Source: Venturia oleaginea
Lineage: Eukaryota > Ascomycota > Dothideomycetes > Venturiales > Venturiaceae
Assembly (NCBI GenBank): GCA_013176395.1
Contig: JABMLP010000003.1
Location: 186,001-250,000 of the forward strand
DNA length: 64,000 nt
Direction: 5' to 3'
Below, in pieces: positions 21,185 to 32,615 of this stretch (its first letter is position 1; every line of letters starts with the position of its first letter). The notes below the pieces were generated by a model. That model made no database searches and was not told where the DNA came from. It saw only the letters and a list, made by a program, of their open reading frames with translations. Made by a program: the position numbers and the translations under genes.

Positions 21185-21995
21185 CTTGACTAATCCATTA
21201 TCATGTGGAACTTAGATGCCTCAGAGACGAGGGTATGACAAAGTTCTACTACGGTATCTGCAGTCTGGTGTGTCGAGGTCGAGAATGGCTGGAAATGCTG
21301 TGCTGTCTAGGTTGGTCGGATGAATATATATGAAACACGGCCCACCCCCAGCTTACTGTGTAGCATGCACATCATACTGAAACCCAGACGGCCCGAATTA
21401 AGAATCGCATGACAGTGATTATCGCCTGGAAGTTGTCGTTGTTGAAGTCTTTGATGTTAAAGAGAATCTTGGATAAAGAGAAACAGTTCCATTATTGTTT
21501 AAGATATTACATCTCATTCCCTAGTAAAAGCATATCCCCCATTAAAGCTAACAAGCCTATTGCCCTACCCTGCCTAAGACTATAACACAGTGGAATAACC
21601 ATGTTTCTAGAGATCCCACTACATGATTGAGTTCGAGGAATTTCTGGTAGCTTCCAGAAATTGTTCGCCCTATCAACCACCGGTAACGCTAAAACAACAT
21701 GAGCTTGTTGTCTCGGGCAAAGAAGGGACGGCTTGGTTGTTTTCTGATCCAGAGACATCGAGTTGTTGCGTTCATTGCCAGAGTCTTCCAGAGAGAGCTT
21801 GAGCACAGACTCGAACTGATCAAATCCCCCACCGGACAAAACTTCTCCGCGACGGACAACCACAACCCGATGAAATCTCACGAGACGCGTGTGAGTTCCG
21901 TAGCAAGACAGATGCCTAGAGACTACCTGTCCCTATAAGCGCTTGTGTATTCCCGTTATTAGGAGCCTGTACTCATTTCCATACCAGAATCGAAC
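21185..21995. promoter_or_regulatory. Shared divergent promoter region
   Basis: The 811 nt between the Zn2Cys6 factor (minus) and the dehydrogenase (plus). A minus-strand open frame of about 120 codons at 21507-21881 has no motif and is probably chance. No binding site is identified with confidence. Confidence 0.45.
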
Positions 21996-23061
21996 ATGGT
22001 GTCAATCCAAGATATCAGAGCGCAGCTAACAGGAGTGAAGCGTTATGGCTCTGGCCTTGTGGGCATCTTCGGTAAGTACACTTCGCGCTGAAAGAAGCCT
22101 AAGTTTAAGCTGATGATCATTAGTCGGAGGTACCAGCGGTATTGGAGAGAGCACAGCTCGAGAGTTTGTCCGCTATGCTATCAAACCAAGAATATACCTT
22201 GTAGGACGCAGTCAGGAGCAGGCCGACTTGCTCAAGCAAGAATTCCAATCCCTCAACCCTGAAAGCCAGATCAACTTCATCAAGTCAGATGTGGCACAGC
22301 TTCGGAATGTTGATGCAGTGTGTGAAGAAATCAAGGCAAAGGAGGACAAGATTAACCTGTTGAGTTTGTCTGCCGGCATTATGACCATGAAAGGTCGCGA
22401 TGGTTGGCCCCTCCCTAGCCGCAACGTAGTTTGTTAGTACTGACCATGTGTAGAAACTCCCGAAGGATTGGACAAGAAATTGTCCCTTCATTATTACAGT
22501 CGCTTACGCTTCACTCAAAACCTCCTACCACTCCTCAACAATGCAGCGAAATCGTCCGGAGATACGTCAGCAAAACCACTTGCTCGAGTCCTTTCTGTCT
22601 TGGGGGCTACTCTCGAGTCTCCAGTCAACCTCAAAGATCTCGACCTTAAAACGACCTACTCCCTCAGCAATGCCGCTAACCACGCCATAACGATGACAAC
22701 GTTGTCTTTCCACAAGCTCGCTCAATCAAACCCTGGCGTAACCTTCATCCACTCTCAGCCGGGAGGAGTCAATACCAATCTACTGAGGGGGTTCCCGGGC
22801 TGGGTTAAATTCGCCTTCGACAAAACAGCTTGGATGCTCAAACCATGGATGGTTCCTATCCAGGAGAGTGGCGAGAGACATGTGTGGGCCTCTACAAACG
22901 ATGAATTTGGAAAGGAGAAAGTTGTGCTTGTCTGGCAGGACAGCAAAGCTCATACCAACCCCAAGATCGATAACATGATCAATAAGGGAACCATGGACAA
23001 GGTGTGGGAGCACACCGAGGACGTGTTTGTCAAAGTCTGCAAGGAGGGCGGCAAGTGCTAA
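21996..23061 (+). CDS. Short-chain dehydrogenase/reductase, atypical active site
   Basis: Predicted 320 residues from exons 21996-22071, 22124-22402 and 22454-23061. The Rossmann dinucleotide motif is FVGGTSGIGESTAREF (a GxxxGIG form), with an Arg after strand 2 (LVGRSQEQ) that suggests NADP(H). The conserved strand-4 motif reads LLSLSAG instead of NNAG. The catalytic region has Ser in SVLGATLES and Tyr in TTYSLSNAANHA, but the usual YxxxK lysine is Asn (Y-S-L-S-N). PGGVNTNLLRG matches the PG motif after the active site. The donor of intron 2 is GTTGGC, weaker than others here. The family oxidises or reduces alcohols and carbonyls; such fungal members are often of unknown substrate. The missing Lys makes normal catalysis doubtful. 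Confidence 0.88.
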
Positions 23062-23422
23062 TATTGGCCTGATATACTGCATGATACCCCTAGTCTGTAT
23101 AATCTCTCCTCTTTGGAAGCCAAAATGATCAAAGTTGATCTCCAGTGGCGAAAAACTCCTTCACACCTGCCGTGCTGCCCACACTCAGACCTTCCGTTCC
23201 AAAATGCTAAGCACACGTTCTCTTGAAGACAGCTGCGACTTCCTGTTCGTGGTTCAAGAGCCCATGTGCTTACGACCCTCCTTGTATTTCATTCAACAAC
23301 AACGTCTCTTCCTCCTGCATAACACACACAACAGCCTAATAAATTCTCTGCTACCTCGCATCCGCAATACGAACCTTGAGCCGCGAAAGACCACGAACCA
23401 TCCATCCTAAAAAGCTACACCC
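23062..23422. other. Spacer before the membrane protein gene
   Basis: About 360 nt. The final 100 nt contain CT-rich and CAACAA-rich sequence typical of a leader. No gene is seen. Confidence 0.55.
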
Positions 23423-24873
23423 ATGTATACAATTGAGCAGATCATCCAAGCCTTGGAAGCACTCAACGCCACGGAAACCTCTGAATCCTACATTTCCAAC
23501 TTCGTCAACAGCAGCTCGGAGTATTCTTCTGAGCTTACTAAAAGTGCGTCTGCTCTTCTCCCAGCAGCCACCGCTCTTGCCTGCGTCATCGCTATCTTGG
23601 TTTACTTTTGTGCTCCCAGCAATGGAGAAAGTGAGAAAACTCGCAAGATCCTCGAAAGAAAGCAGACAGGTTTCTTTCGTCCGAAACGCTCTGAGAGTGT
23701 TGTTGACCAAAAACCAACTCGAAAGCTAAGTCAAGCGGAATGTTCCAAGGTCATGGAAGTACTCGCCAACGCCACCGATGAAGATACCGCTTCGGTTGGA
23801 GCGACTGAAGACCAAGCCGACAACGAAGAGCTCCCAGAAGCTGAGGCAGTGGCCACTTTTAAGGAACATTTCGGTCGTGACGAAGGCATCGACTTCTCAA
23901 GCAGCTCAAGCAGCTCAAGCAGTGACCCAAGCGATGATAATACCGCCAAGACCGCCAAGTCTGATGAAGGAGATGGTGACAACGAAAGCACTCCCACCGC
24001 TAGCGGCGCCTCAAACCGAAGTGGGAATATAACATCTGAAGAGTCCGAAAACCCCGAGAGGCCTGCACCACTTTCCACAACTGGCGGCGATGAAGAGCTG
24101 TCTGAAGAATCTGACGATGAACGACTTCACTACCTCGACGATTACATTGGCCAAGACCAGAACGATGAGTCGATCATGAGCGATGATGAGGGATACACAC
24201 GGCCTGTGGGCTTAGAGACGGAACGCGGTGACTCTCCTGCTTCATATGCCATTGCCAACTCGTCAGCCATTCGTCCGCGACGCTCTTCTTGGAACGGTGA
24301 GGGTATGACAATGAACTTCCATTCGTTTTCGAATCCTACTGATCGCACATATAGGCAATGATGCCAAAAATTCACAGTCGTTGAACCGTACCAAATTCGA
24401 CGAGTTCAACGCCAGGCGGAAGCCAACCTTGGATTTCCCTGATGAGGAAAAGCGACAAGGTACCTCGATGCACCTACCCAGATTATGTTTGATAACAAAC
24501 TAACGACCACGAAGCAGAAGCCATTCCATCACCACCGGCACGTCGCACAGCCAACAAGAAAGCCGACAAGACCATACATAGACCGCCCATGAAGAAAGCA
24601 AATAGCAGAGTGCCAACATTTGGAGCAGAGGGTATTGTTCCTTTCCGACGCACTAACACCAAGAAAACCGAGGCTGCAGCCACTACAGCCGAAGCCACTG
24701 CAGCGGATCCTGAAGCGTCCAAAGGACCTGGATCAACACATGGAATGATGCAAGCGATGGCTCAATATGCTGCTCAGAAACAGGAGGAAGGACACACAAG
24801 TCCGGAAGTTCGATATAGGAGACCTCAGCGTGTCTATCGTTCATACAGGAGCGCCAACAGGAGGCGATATTGA
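23423..24873 (+). CDS. Single-pass membrane protein, Ser/acid-rich, unknown function
   Basis: Predicted 446 residues from exons 23423-24302, 24355-24459 and 24518-24873 (introns 52 and 58 nt). Residues about 45-64 (SALLPAATALACVIAILVYF) are the only membrane segment. The N-terminal 40 residues carry possible N-glycosylation sites (NATE, NSSS), so a luminal or outer N-terminus is likely. The long C-terminal part is acidic and Ser-rich, with a run of nine Ser near residue 160, EELSEESDDERLHYLDDY, and then becomes very basic (ARRTANKKADKTIHRPPMKK; RRPQRVYRSYRSANRRRY at the end). The opposite charge of the two halves is notable. I recognise no domain; localisation is inferred from topology only. 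Confidence 0.75.
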
Positions 24874-25101
24874 GGGTGTGTCGGCGGTGGTGAAGCTGAA
24901 GATTGAAAAGCTGTGAGGGTCTAAATTGATTGCGTTTGACTTTATGTATTCTTAGTGTTGGATAATCCTAGGAGGCATTGAAGCTCGCGAGGAGTATTTT
25001 TCATATATGCTCTGCCATGTACACTACTCGTGCCTAGCGGTTTGGTCTTACCACAAGTTCAATCATTAAAATTTCATGTCTTGCCTTGCATTCGTACTCA
25101 C

Positions 25102-25690
25102 TTAATTGGTACCAGCGAATCCTCCTGTGCTTCCGAAGCCACCAGCTCCCCTCACACTGGCCTCCAACTTCTCAACCACGACGACTTCGGGTGTATATAT
25201 TCTCTCAATGACTAGCTGTGCGATGCGATCACCTTCCTCGATTGCAAAATCGGTGTCGCTCAAGTTGAAGAGGATGACTTTCACTTCGCCTCTGTAGTCT
25301 GCGTCAATTACGCCGGCGCCTGTGTCGATGCTGTGTTTTGCTGCCAGACCGGAGCGGGGGGCTACGCGGCCGTCTGAAGTCCTAGGCGTTAGCTCTCAGA
25401 TTCTGATCGGCTTACTCACGCAGGGAGGGTGAGAGAAGTGGTGGTGAATGGAGAAGGTAGTGAATTGGAAAAGGTGGAATACATGTTCCTGCTGGTACGG
25501 CAATGGATATACTGGTTGATACCATTGCCTTTCCTCTTGCTGGGACTGTGGTGTCTTCTGAACTGTATAGATCGTATCCTGCTGCGAAGGCGGAGCCTCG
25601 CGTTGGTGCTTTTGCTTTTGAAGAGAGGAGTTGGACTTGCAGCGGTGGAGGGGCTTCGTTTGTTGTGAGGGATGGTGATTCTGCTGCCAT
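25102..25690 (-). CDS. DUT1: dUTP pyrophosphatase (dUTPase)
   Basis: Predicted 159 residues from exons 25690-25483 and 25373-25102, the normal length for a trimeric dUTPase. All five family motifs are present in order: motif 1 AGYDLYS, motif 2 PRSGLA (start of exon 2), motif 3 [11 protein letters not shown] with the catalytic Asp, motif 4 RIAQLV, and motif 5 [10 protein letters not shown], the C-terminal arm that closes over the nucleotide. The enzyme splits dUTP to dUMP and PPi, keeping uracil out of DNA and feeding dTMP synthesis. The intron ends in GACTTCAG and has a GCTAAC branch. It is divergent from the gene at 26082, about 390 nt apart. Confidence 0.97.
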
Positions 25691-26081
25691 TTTCGGAGGA
25701 GGGGATTTGAATAGTTCGGCTGGTTTGATTTTTTTTAGTTAGGTGTGGTGTGATGAGGGATTGTAGAGGAGTAGTTACCGGCAATATGTGATACTACTGG
25801 GACGGGACTGAGCACTTTTGTTCGTTTGTGCTCTGGTGTTGGTGGGAGAGATGGCGGTTCGTGGATGAGGTTGGGTGTTGGAGTTTGTGATCCTTCTGCC
25901 ATGTTGGACATTTGTGGAGAGTTGGCGACGCGTCGACGCGTTTCGATATCAATTGGATTATGAGTACGTTGTAGCAATTAGAGTCCATTCTAAGATCTCG
26001 GGCGTTTATCTCCATCTCCTTCTTCTTCTCTCCGCCTTGATTCAGATCCCGTCTTTCAACACCAACAAGCAAACCGGCAAT
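25691..26081. promoter_or_regulatory. Divergent promoter region (dUTPase / LPxE protein)
   Basis: About 390 nt between divergent start codons. A palindromic ACGCGTCGACGCGT-like segment at about 25928-25941 contains two ACGCGT (MCB-type) hexamers, which in fungi can mark S-phase genes such as dUTPase. The element is visible in the sequence; its role is inference. Confidence 0.5.
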
Positions 26082-27287
26082 ATGGGTTGCAACTACCTTG
26101 ATCAGTATATCTCTGGGCTGAGGTTGCTCGACCCTCCACCTCCATCACGAATATTGCCTCCGTCTCAGCTTGCGCGAAACTACAGATCTCAGTCCACAGC
26201 CATTGAATATCGAGCCCACTTGTGGAAGCACAACAATATAGAACGGTTGCTCAATATCCATTCATTTCGTATGCGCGACAACGAAAGTGAAGAAATGAAT
26301 TCTGCTTTCTGGGAGCGCTTTGCAAGACTACCAGGCGAAGGTTGGTTTCTCTTGACTAGAAAACCCTCTTCGATTGCTTAGTACCACCGAGCATCGTAAC
26401 TGATCATTCGATAAGTTCGAAACCAGGTGTACGACGAGATTCTCCGACCAAGCACCACCTGGGAGGATGAGCATCCGACAGAAGCTCTTCATCATGACCC
26501 TGCAGACCTTAGCCCCAGAGATCTATTCACCAAATGCATTGGCAGTTATATTAGTAAATCGTACCATGCAGAGGCAGTCTACGCTGGTGATCATCAGCTT
26601 CCTCGGTTTGCGCTTCGCCAAAAGAACCTCGGATCCGACCTTGTCAATGAGATTGTTGATCGCTGGTGCTCTGCCGTCAGGTTCCAGCTTGTTGAAAGCT
26701 TTGAACTTGATATCAGGCGACCTTGGCTTGGTCTTCGAGGAACTGTTCCCAAGTGCTCCTCTCCTCATCTCGGACGATATCTCGATCCTGCGACATGTCA
26801 CATCATTCCAGAACTCAATACAGTCGCCTGGTTTCCTCGCATGCGCAAATGCTACCTGAAATTAAACCTCTTCTGCCTGAGATCTCTACTGAAAAATGGA
26901 AAAGATGGGCGAGAGAATTTCGAATCTTGCATGGCGGAGATTGCCGGCGTATTGAACCGCGCGACCATGTTGACGGATTTGCGAATCGATGTCATTCTGT
27001 GGCCTCAAAAGATGCCAAGCAGAAAGGAGAGGGAGAGGCTCAAGTTCATCAACACGGATGATCTGAACTACAGATGGGAAACGTCGGAGAAAGACAATTT
27101 CGCAAGCCATTTGAACACTTGCTTTGGTCCTTTAAACGAAACCCCAGGGATTCAAACAATTCGAGTCTATGGAGGGAGTCTAATTGATGCTTGGTGGAAC
27201 GTGGAAGAGCCCGACAATTTTCAATTTCGAATCCCCTCGCTTTTGTCAACATCGTCCTCACAAAGGCATTTTATACCCGCGTTGTAG
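26082..27287 (+). CDS. Hypothetical protein with LPxE-type F-box-like motif
   Basis: Predicted 376 residues from exons 26082-26340 and 26416-27287. The 75-nt intron uses GTTGGT and an acceptor at 26415; only this acceptor keeps frame. The junction creates RLPGEVRNQVYDEIL, a good match to the LPxEIRxxIYxxL motif found at the start of many fungal F-box-like or DUF proteins. No leucine-rich repeats are evident. Charged and aromatic residues dominate the second half (KMPSRKERERLKFINTDD). Such proteins are common in filamentous ascomycetes and poorly characterised; a role in substrate recognition for SCF ligases is possible but unproven. Confidence 0.75.
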
Positions 27288-27450
27288 CAAGGCACAAAGG
27301 CATTATTTTCTATGTGCTCACACTACTCTTTCTTCGATCTAGTGGATGACCGGCGAATGACAACAAAGACAGATGAGGTTCACATGAACGGATCCGGCAT
27401 AAAGGGATACTGTATAAGTACCACCTTTTGTCGGAAGAGCATATTCTCGA

Positions 27451-27482
27451 CACCGATACCGATACCGATACTGACACCGACA
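27451..27482. repeat. ACCGAT microsatellite-like repeat
   Basis: Three to four copies of the hexamer ACCGAT, with degenerate ACTGAC/ACCGAC copies at the end, in the leader of the next gene. Confidence 0.7.
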
Positions 27483-27530
27483 ACTCAGTACCACCACTTT
27501 CGTCACACCAAAGGCAAGTTTATTTTTAAA

Positions 27531-28073
27531 ATGGACAATCAAATAAACGATCAACACGTGGACAACCCACGAGACACCATTCCTTGTCTTCAAACTTCGG
27601 TATCATCATTGCCCATTCGTCGCAACAACCCTGATCTCAAACGCAAAATAAACGACATGCGCATAGTACTCTGCCCCATTCGCCGGCTCCCCCACGGCGA
27701 AATCCATCCTTCATTACCCAGAATGGTGCTCAAGTACTGGCTCTTGACCGAAGACGAAATAGACTGCATCGCACATTTTTATCATCAAATTGATCCATCA
27801 AATGAGTGGTTCCATCAGTATCCTGGCCAGATGAATTGGGATAGCCAATGGCTGAGGAGACCGGATGGGACGGAAAGCCCCAGGGAATTGAAGCAGTTGC
27901 CGACGGATGAGGAAAGGCTTTCGATGAAGAGGAGGAGGGTGGGGAAATTTATTGGGTTGAGGGGGTGCCAGACACCGGCTTATGAGGTTACGAAGAGATT
28001 TGAATGGTTAGAAGGACGTCTGGAGAGGTCGATTGAGAGAGAGATGGAGGAATTTGGTCGGAAAGGGCTTTAG
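27531..28073 (+). CDS. Hypothetical protein, 180 aa
   Basis: Start chosen at ATG 27531 (AAAATGG context); the frame is open further upstream but that part reads as leader and runs through the ACCGAT repeat. The protein is hydrophilic and charged. A central block, MVLKYWLLTEDEIDCIAHFY, is followed by WFHQYPGQMNWD, and the C-terminus is basic then coiled-coil-like (FEWLEGRLERSIEREMEEF). A KRRR stretch could act as a nuclear signal. I recognise no family. It lies downstream of and parallel to the LPxE gene. Confidence 0.6.
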   Translation: MDNQINDQHVDNPRDTIPCLQTSVSSLPIRRNNPDLKRKINDMRIVLCPIRRLPHGEIHPSLPRMVLKYWLLTEDEIDCIAHFYHQIDPSNEWFHQYPGQMNWDSQWLRRPDGTESPRELKQLPTDEERLSMKRRRVGKFIGLRGCQTPAYEVTKRFEWLEGRLERSIEREMEEFGRKGL

Positions 28074-28367
28074 TCTCTGTCCGTTCGCCTTTTTTTCTTT
28101 ATTTACATACACACAAACATATTGCCAACATGTATAAAATTAGCTCATATTCGATCTCACTGGTTATTCCAACAGAAAGAAAAGGGATTCCATACCCATA
28201 GTCTACTGCCTTAATCGCGATCTTGAGCACTCTCCAAAGTCAATTCCAACCCACGCACCTACTCCTCGGATCTTGAAAGCTGGAACGTCACAGTGGAGCC
28301 ACTACTTGATGTCGTCTGTGTCTTTCTGGACGTCGACTCAGTCAGGATGTACAAGGTCTGTCAAATT

Positions 28368-29569
28368 ATGATCACCATCGATAAAGTTCTGGCAAGTTTA
28401 GTGGAAAAGACTGCCAGGAATTCAACGAGGACAAAATATTTAGGCTTTTCGAAAGGACCATTGTCAATATATTCTCGACCTCAACTCGCGAGGATTTGCG
28501 CCCCGGCTGTGTGAGGTGGCAGATATGGCGGATAAACTACTGGGTATACGCGGTGGAGAGCCAGTAGGCAAAAACTGGGCTGAGAGATTCGTAACGCGCT
28601 CAGATGGGCTCAAAATAGCCTTCAATCGAGCAAAGGATAGGCAGAGGATACTACAGGAAGATCCAGAGATTATTGGCGCGTGGTTCAAGCTCGTTGCAGA
28701 CACTAAGGCAAAGTACGGCGTCCACGATGAGGATACGCACAACTTTGACGAGATTGGCTTCCAGATGGGCGTTATTGGGTCAATGAAGGTCGTTACAGCC
28801 TCTGAAAGACGTACAAGGTCTGGACTCATCCAGCCGGGCGATCTCGAATGGGTTACGGTTATTCAGAGCATCTGCGCAGCTGGGTATGCGACCCCGCCAT
28901 TCATTATCTATAAAGGACGCGTTCACATCTCTGCGTGGTATGAGGAGGCAGATATACCACGGAATTGGAAGCTCTCAGTCTCTGAGAACGGCTGGACAAA
29001 CAACGCGCTTGGTCTTGGGTGGTTGAAGCATTTTGACGCGTATACAAAGGCGCGGCAGGTGGGGGGGGTACAAGCTGCTTATCTTGGACGGCCATGAGAG
29101 CCATCTCAGCCAGGATTTCAAGGACTACTGCCTCGAAAATAAGAAGACTCCAAGCAATACTCATGGATTTGGATCCCAATCCAAGCTCGTAAGCGAGTCT
29201 TTTACTCGGTCACCAGTTACTGCGCAGGCAGGCTTTTCACAGCTTGTTAAAGGCGCTGAATTGATGCTGCACCAGAACGCCCTACTTGTTGCACGAAACC
29301 ACGAGCTTGAAGAGCAATCGGCAGTAATGACGAAGCGAAAATGGCGTAAAAGAAAGCTGATCCAGCAAGGTGGTACTATGGAGTATGGGACTGCAGCAGC
29401 GCGGGTAGCTGCTGAGGCGTCTGTTGCGCCTCAGGGATCAAAGAATGCTCGTAGTAGTAGTGGTCAAGAAACAGCGTGACCAACTCAAAGGCGCTGTGGG
29501 AACTGCGGCGCGACTGGGCACAATGCGCGAACGTGTAAAAAGAATATTGAGATATCTTCTGAATCATGA
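28368..29569 (+). pseudogene. Decayed pogo-type DNA transposon (CENP-B HTH / DDE transposase)
   Basis: Remnant of a Tc1-mariner superfamily, pogo/Fot-like transposase. Visible parts: an N-terminal start (about 28368), CENP-B-type DNA-binding region (RGFAPRLCEVADMADKLL near 28475-28540), the DDE domain with first Asp (THNFDEIGFQMG) and second Asp (LLILDGHESHL), and a C-terminal zinc knuckle CGNCGATGHNARTC ending at TGA 29567-29569. Breaks: frame shifts before and around 28450, a shift at a run of eight G (about 29061-29068), loss of the region around the third catalytic Asp (junction near 29150) and an in-frame TGA at 29477-29479. Not functional. I could not define terminal inverted repeats, so element ends are unknown. 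Confidence 0.88.
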
Positions 29570-30330
29570 GTTGGTCGTGCCAAGAGATTTTGGCGGGTTG
29601 GGTGGTGGAATACGTTAATTAGTATTGGTATTACTTAGGTAATAATAAAATAACGTGAACGTATGGAAAAATAAGGTGAGAACTAAGTATGGTAGATATA
29701 TCATCTATCTTCTGAGTACATATTGTCCGATTCCTGATTTCTACCTCCGCCAAGAAATCACGTGATATAAACATATATTTTGGTCAGTAGTTCGATATCT
29801 GGAGAAGATTTTCGCTCACGCAAACAACGTAAGTAACACATCGTTATTCCACAATACGCTGGGTTCCTTTCTCCTATGTCTCAACTTCTAAATCCAAACA
29901 CAACGTTCCGATTACTCCACTTACCAAGATGATCATATTGCCGAATCTTTTCCATTTCCGTAGGTAACATCTCTTGTGAAGTGATGGCGAGGTGATTTCT
30001 CTGCTTTGGGATAAAGAAGGCGAATGGTAGCAGCGTGCAACACAACAGCACTTGATCAAGTCAGAAGCACTTGAAAAATTCATGGTAGCTATGGACGAAA
30101 CGCCAATGATCTTTCTCTGCCTCTCTCTAATACACTTTTCTACATGCTACTACTATCATTTGTCCGAGTTCTCCACCAACCTTCTCATATTATAAACGAT
30201 ATTACAGAATTATAAGAGCCTCAGTCCCATCGCCGCTACCTGCGCGTTCGAAATGAGAGAAAGAAAGTAAATTATGCCGGGGTATTTATTAGAAAAAGAG
30301 AGGCAGGCCACAGGGAACCAAGTGTGTGTG
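29570..30330. other. Spacer after the transposon remnant
   Basis: AT-rich DNA of about 760 nt between the dead transposase and the S53 protease stop. It may still hold the 3' flank of the element. No gene is seen. Confidence 0.55.
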
Positions 30331-32615
30331 TCAAGGTAAACTCATAAACAGATCTAACATCTTGGGATAAATCGGCGTCCCAAGACCAGTGGCTAGAAAC
30401 GAGAACGTTAGTAGATTATAATTTTGTGTGAAGCTTGGTAGGTTGGTAGGTGATAGACGTACCAGGATCCCATCCTTCCACTGCTGAGAAACCGGGGGTA
30501 CCGCATCCACTGTTTCCACCTTGTGTGACGTCTCTCATGACCCTGAAAGAATTAGTAATTAGGTGGTCAGCAGGGAGGCGAGAACTTACTCGGGGTGTTC
30601 ATAAAGCACTGGATTGATGAAACCTACACTTTTCTTCCCCTTCTTAAACCTCTCTTCGTTGATTAGAGTGATCATGCTACCAAATGTAGGCGCACTGGCA
30701 CTTGTTCCATATACTAATGTGAAATTTCCATCCACATTGACGATGTAATTCGCTCCATTGGCAGAGACATCCGGAAAACCACGCGTCTTCTGTGAATTGT
30801 TGAAGAGATCAGCATCGTATGGTGGTGGATGCTCTTGCCACCACGTCGCGACGGATTTCTTCTGATAATCTGGCATATCGAAGACATTACTGAAGCCACC
30901 TCCAGAGCGAATGACGGTTTCACAGGCCATCTCGGGCTGAGTGGAACTGGCAAGGGAGCGAACGATATTGGTGTTGTTGGGAACTTGAGTTGCGCCGACG
31001 GAGGTCACCCAGGGACAACCGCTTGGGAAACTGGGATTGAATTTTCCACTCATGGCGTCGGTTTTGGTCAGATTTCCAGTCTTAGGGTCCATACATCGTC
31101 CTTCGTTACCAGCGACACCATAGTCACCGGATGAGTAAAGGACAGTTATGCCTTGGAGGGCGAGCTTCATGTATTCTGCACATTGTCGTTGAGCATACTT
31201 CGCCGTCAGATCAGCCTCATTATATCCAAATGAAGTAGAAATGACCTTGGTCGCCGCGTAGCCTCCGCAATTAGCAGGACCAATGTAGCCATCGGGGTTG
31301 TCAGGGTAGACAGCGTCTTGGTTGGGATCGTCCCCCCCCTCAAACGTGCAGTAAGAACCATCGATCGCATCGAGGAAGTTGTTGAAGGATGCACCTTGCT
31401 TTGTTTCCCCGACCTGGTAGAGAGTGATCTTGATAGGATAGATCAAGGGCATAGCAATCTGGAGATCAAGATCTGCCTCTCCATTCATGTCGAAACTTTG
31501 ATTGGTCTTGACGATCTGGCCTCCATCGATGGACTGTAGAATCGGTCGCTCTCCAACCATTTTGGCTGAGAAATTAGCGAAGAACTTGTCAAGATCGGTT
31601 TCAACGTAAGATTGAGGAGCATATTCGACGATTCTGCAGAAAATTAGATCCTGAATCATGATGAAGCGTACAATGACTTACCCGAGCGTGTTCTGCGGGT
31701 TTGAACTTTCTCCAGGCCCAAACTGGTAGAGCGCACGAACGCAGTTTGGCGTGATAGTTCGGTCACAGCTTTCCAGCTGTTGAGCATCCACGCCATCGTT
31801 TTCACCAAGAACGGCCCCTTGCTTTGGAAGAGACCCCAAGCGCATGCCAACACTAGCAGCCTCTCCTGGTCGTATCTTTTCGATCTGCCGGTTGGCATCC
31901 GCGGCATTTATGGCCTTGATCTCCCGTTTCAACTCTTTCTTTGCCGAAGTAGGCACCATATGAGATGGGAGCTTTCGCATGTGTCGCTTCGGATCCTCGT
32001 GCTGACCAACTTTGGCATCGAAATGGACGGTAGGCGTTACAAAGTCGACCAGATTTGATATGTGGGCGGGAAGGTGATACTCATGGCAAGCTATGTGAGG
32101 CGTTTTGGTCTGCATGTGTTCGAAGATGAAATACTGTGTTTTGAACAGCCTTTCTACTTCGGATATTGTGGCGTCAAATTGGAGCCAATTCAAGCCTTGT
32201 GATAGCTTGACCCTGTTCTTCTCTATTCCAGCATCGTGGAGCCAATTCCTAACAGCATGCATATCTTCCGTGCTTGTGGAAAGTTAGTATTCAAGCAACA
32301 GAAGCGTTTAAAGAGACAAAAGTACCTGGGTGCAAATGCTTCCGCAATTTCTTTCGGCGTCCAATGCTGACCGTATTTCAGGGACTTTGGATGAGAGACA
32401 TCGTGTATGAAATCCTCCGCTCTGTAAAGATTCCTCTGGTTCAATGCAATCCTAACCGGAACCACGGTCCTCGTATCCAACCTCGACCTTTTCACCCACT
32501 GCGGCGGCGCCGAATGTCGCTTTTCATGTAAAATATGATGTACAGCGGGATGAGGAGAAGAAACGACAGTGCTGGCAAAAGACGATAACAAAAGCACAGA
32601 AATAAAGGACAGCAT
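30331..32615 (-). CDS. Secreted sedolisin / tripeptidyl peptidase (S53)
   Basis: Predicted 688 residues from exons 32615-32326, 32272-31682, 31633-30590, 30542-30463 and 30392-30331. A signal peptide (MLSFISVLLLSSFASTVVSS) precedes a pro-kumamolisin domain to about residue 200 and a linker. The catalytic domain has Glu346 and Asp350 (GEADLDLQ, spacing E-x3-D), the oxyanion Asp464 (YSSGDYGV) and nucleophile Ser605 (YGTSASAP). The C-terminal calcium site is complete: DVTQGG, then FSAVEGWDPATGLGTP across the last intron. The family is active at acid pH, removes tripeptides or acts as an endopeptidase, and in fungi serves extracellular protein feeding. Several N-glycosylation sites (NQSF, NFTL) are present. 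No defect is seen. Confidence 0.95.
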
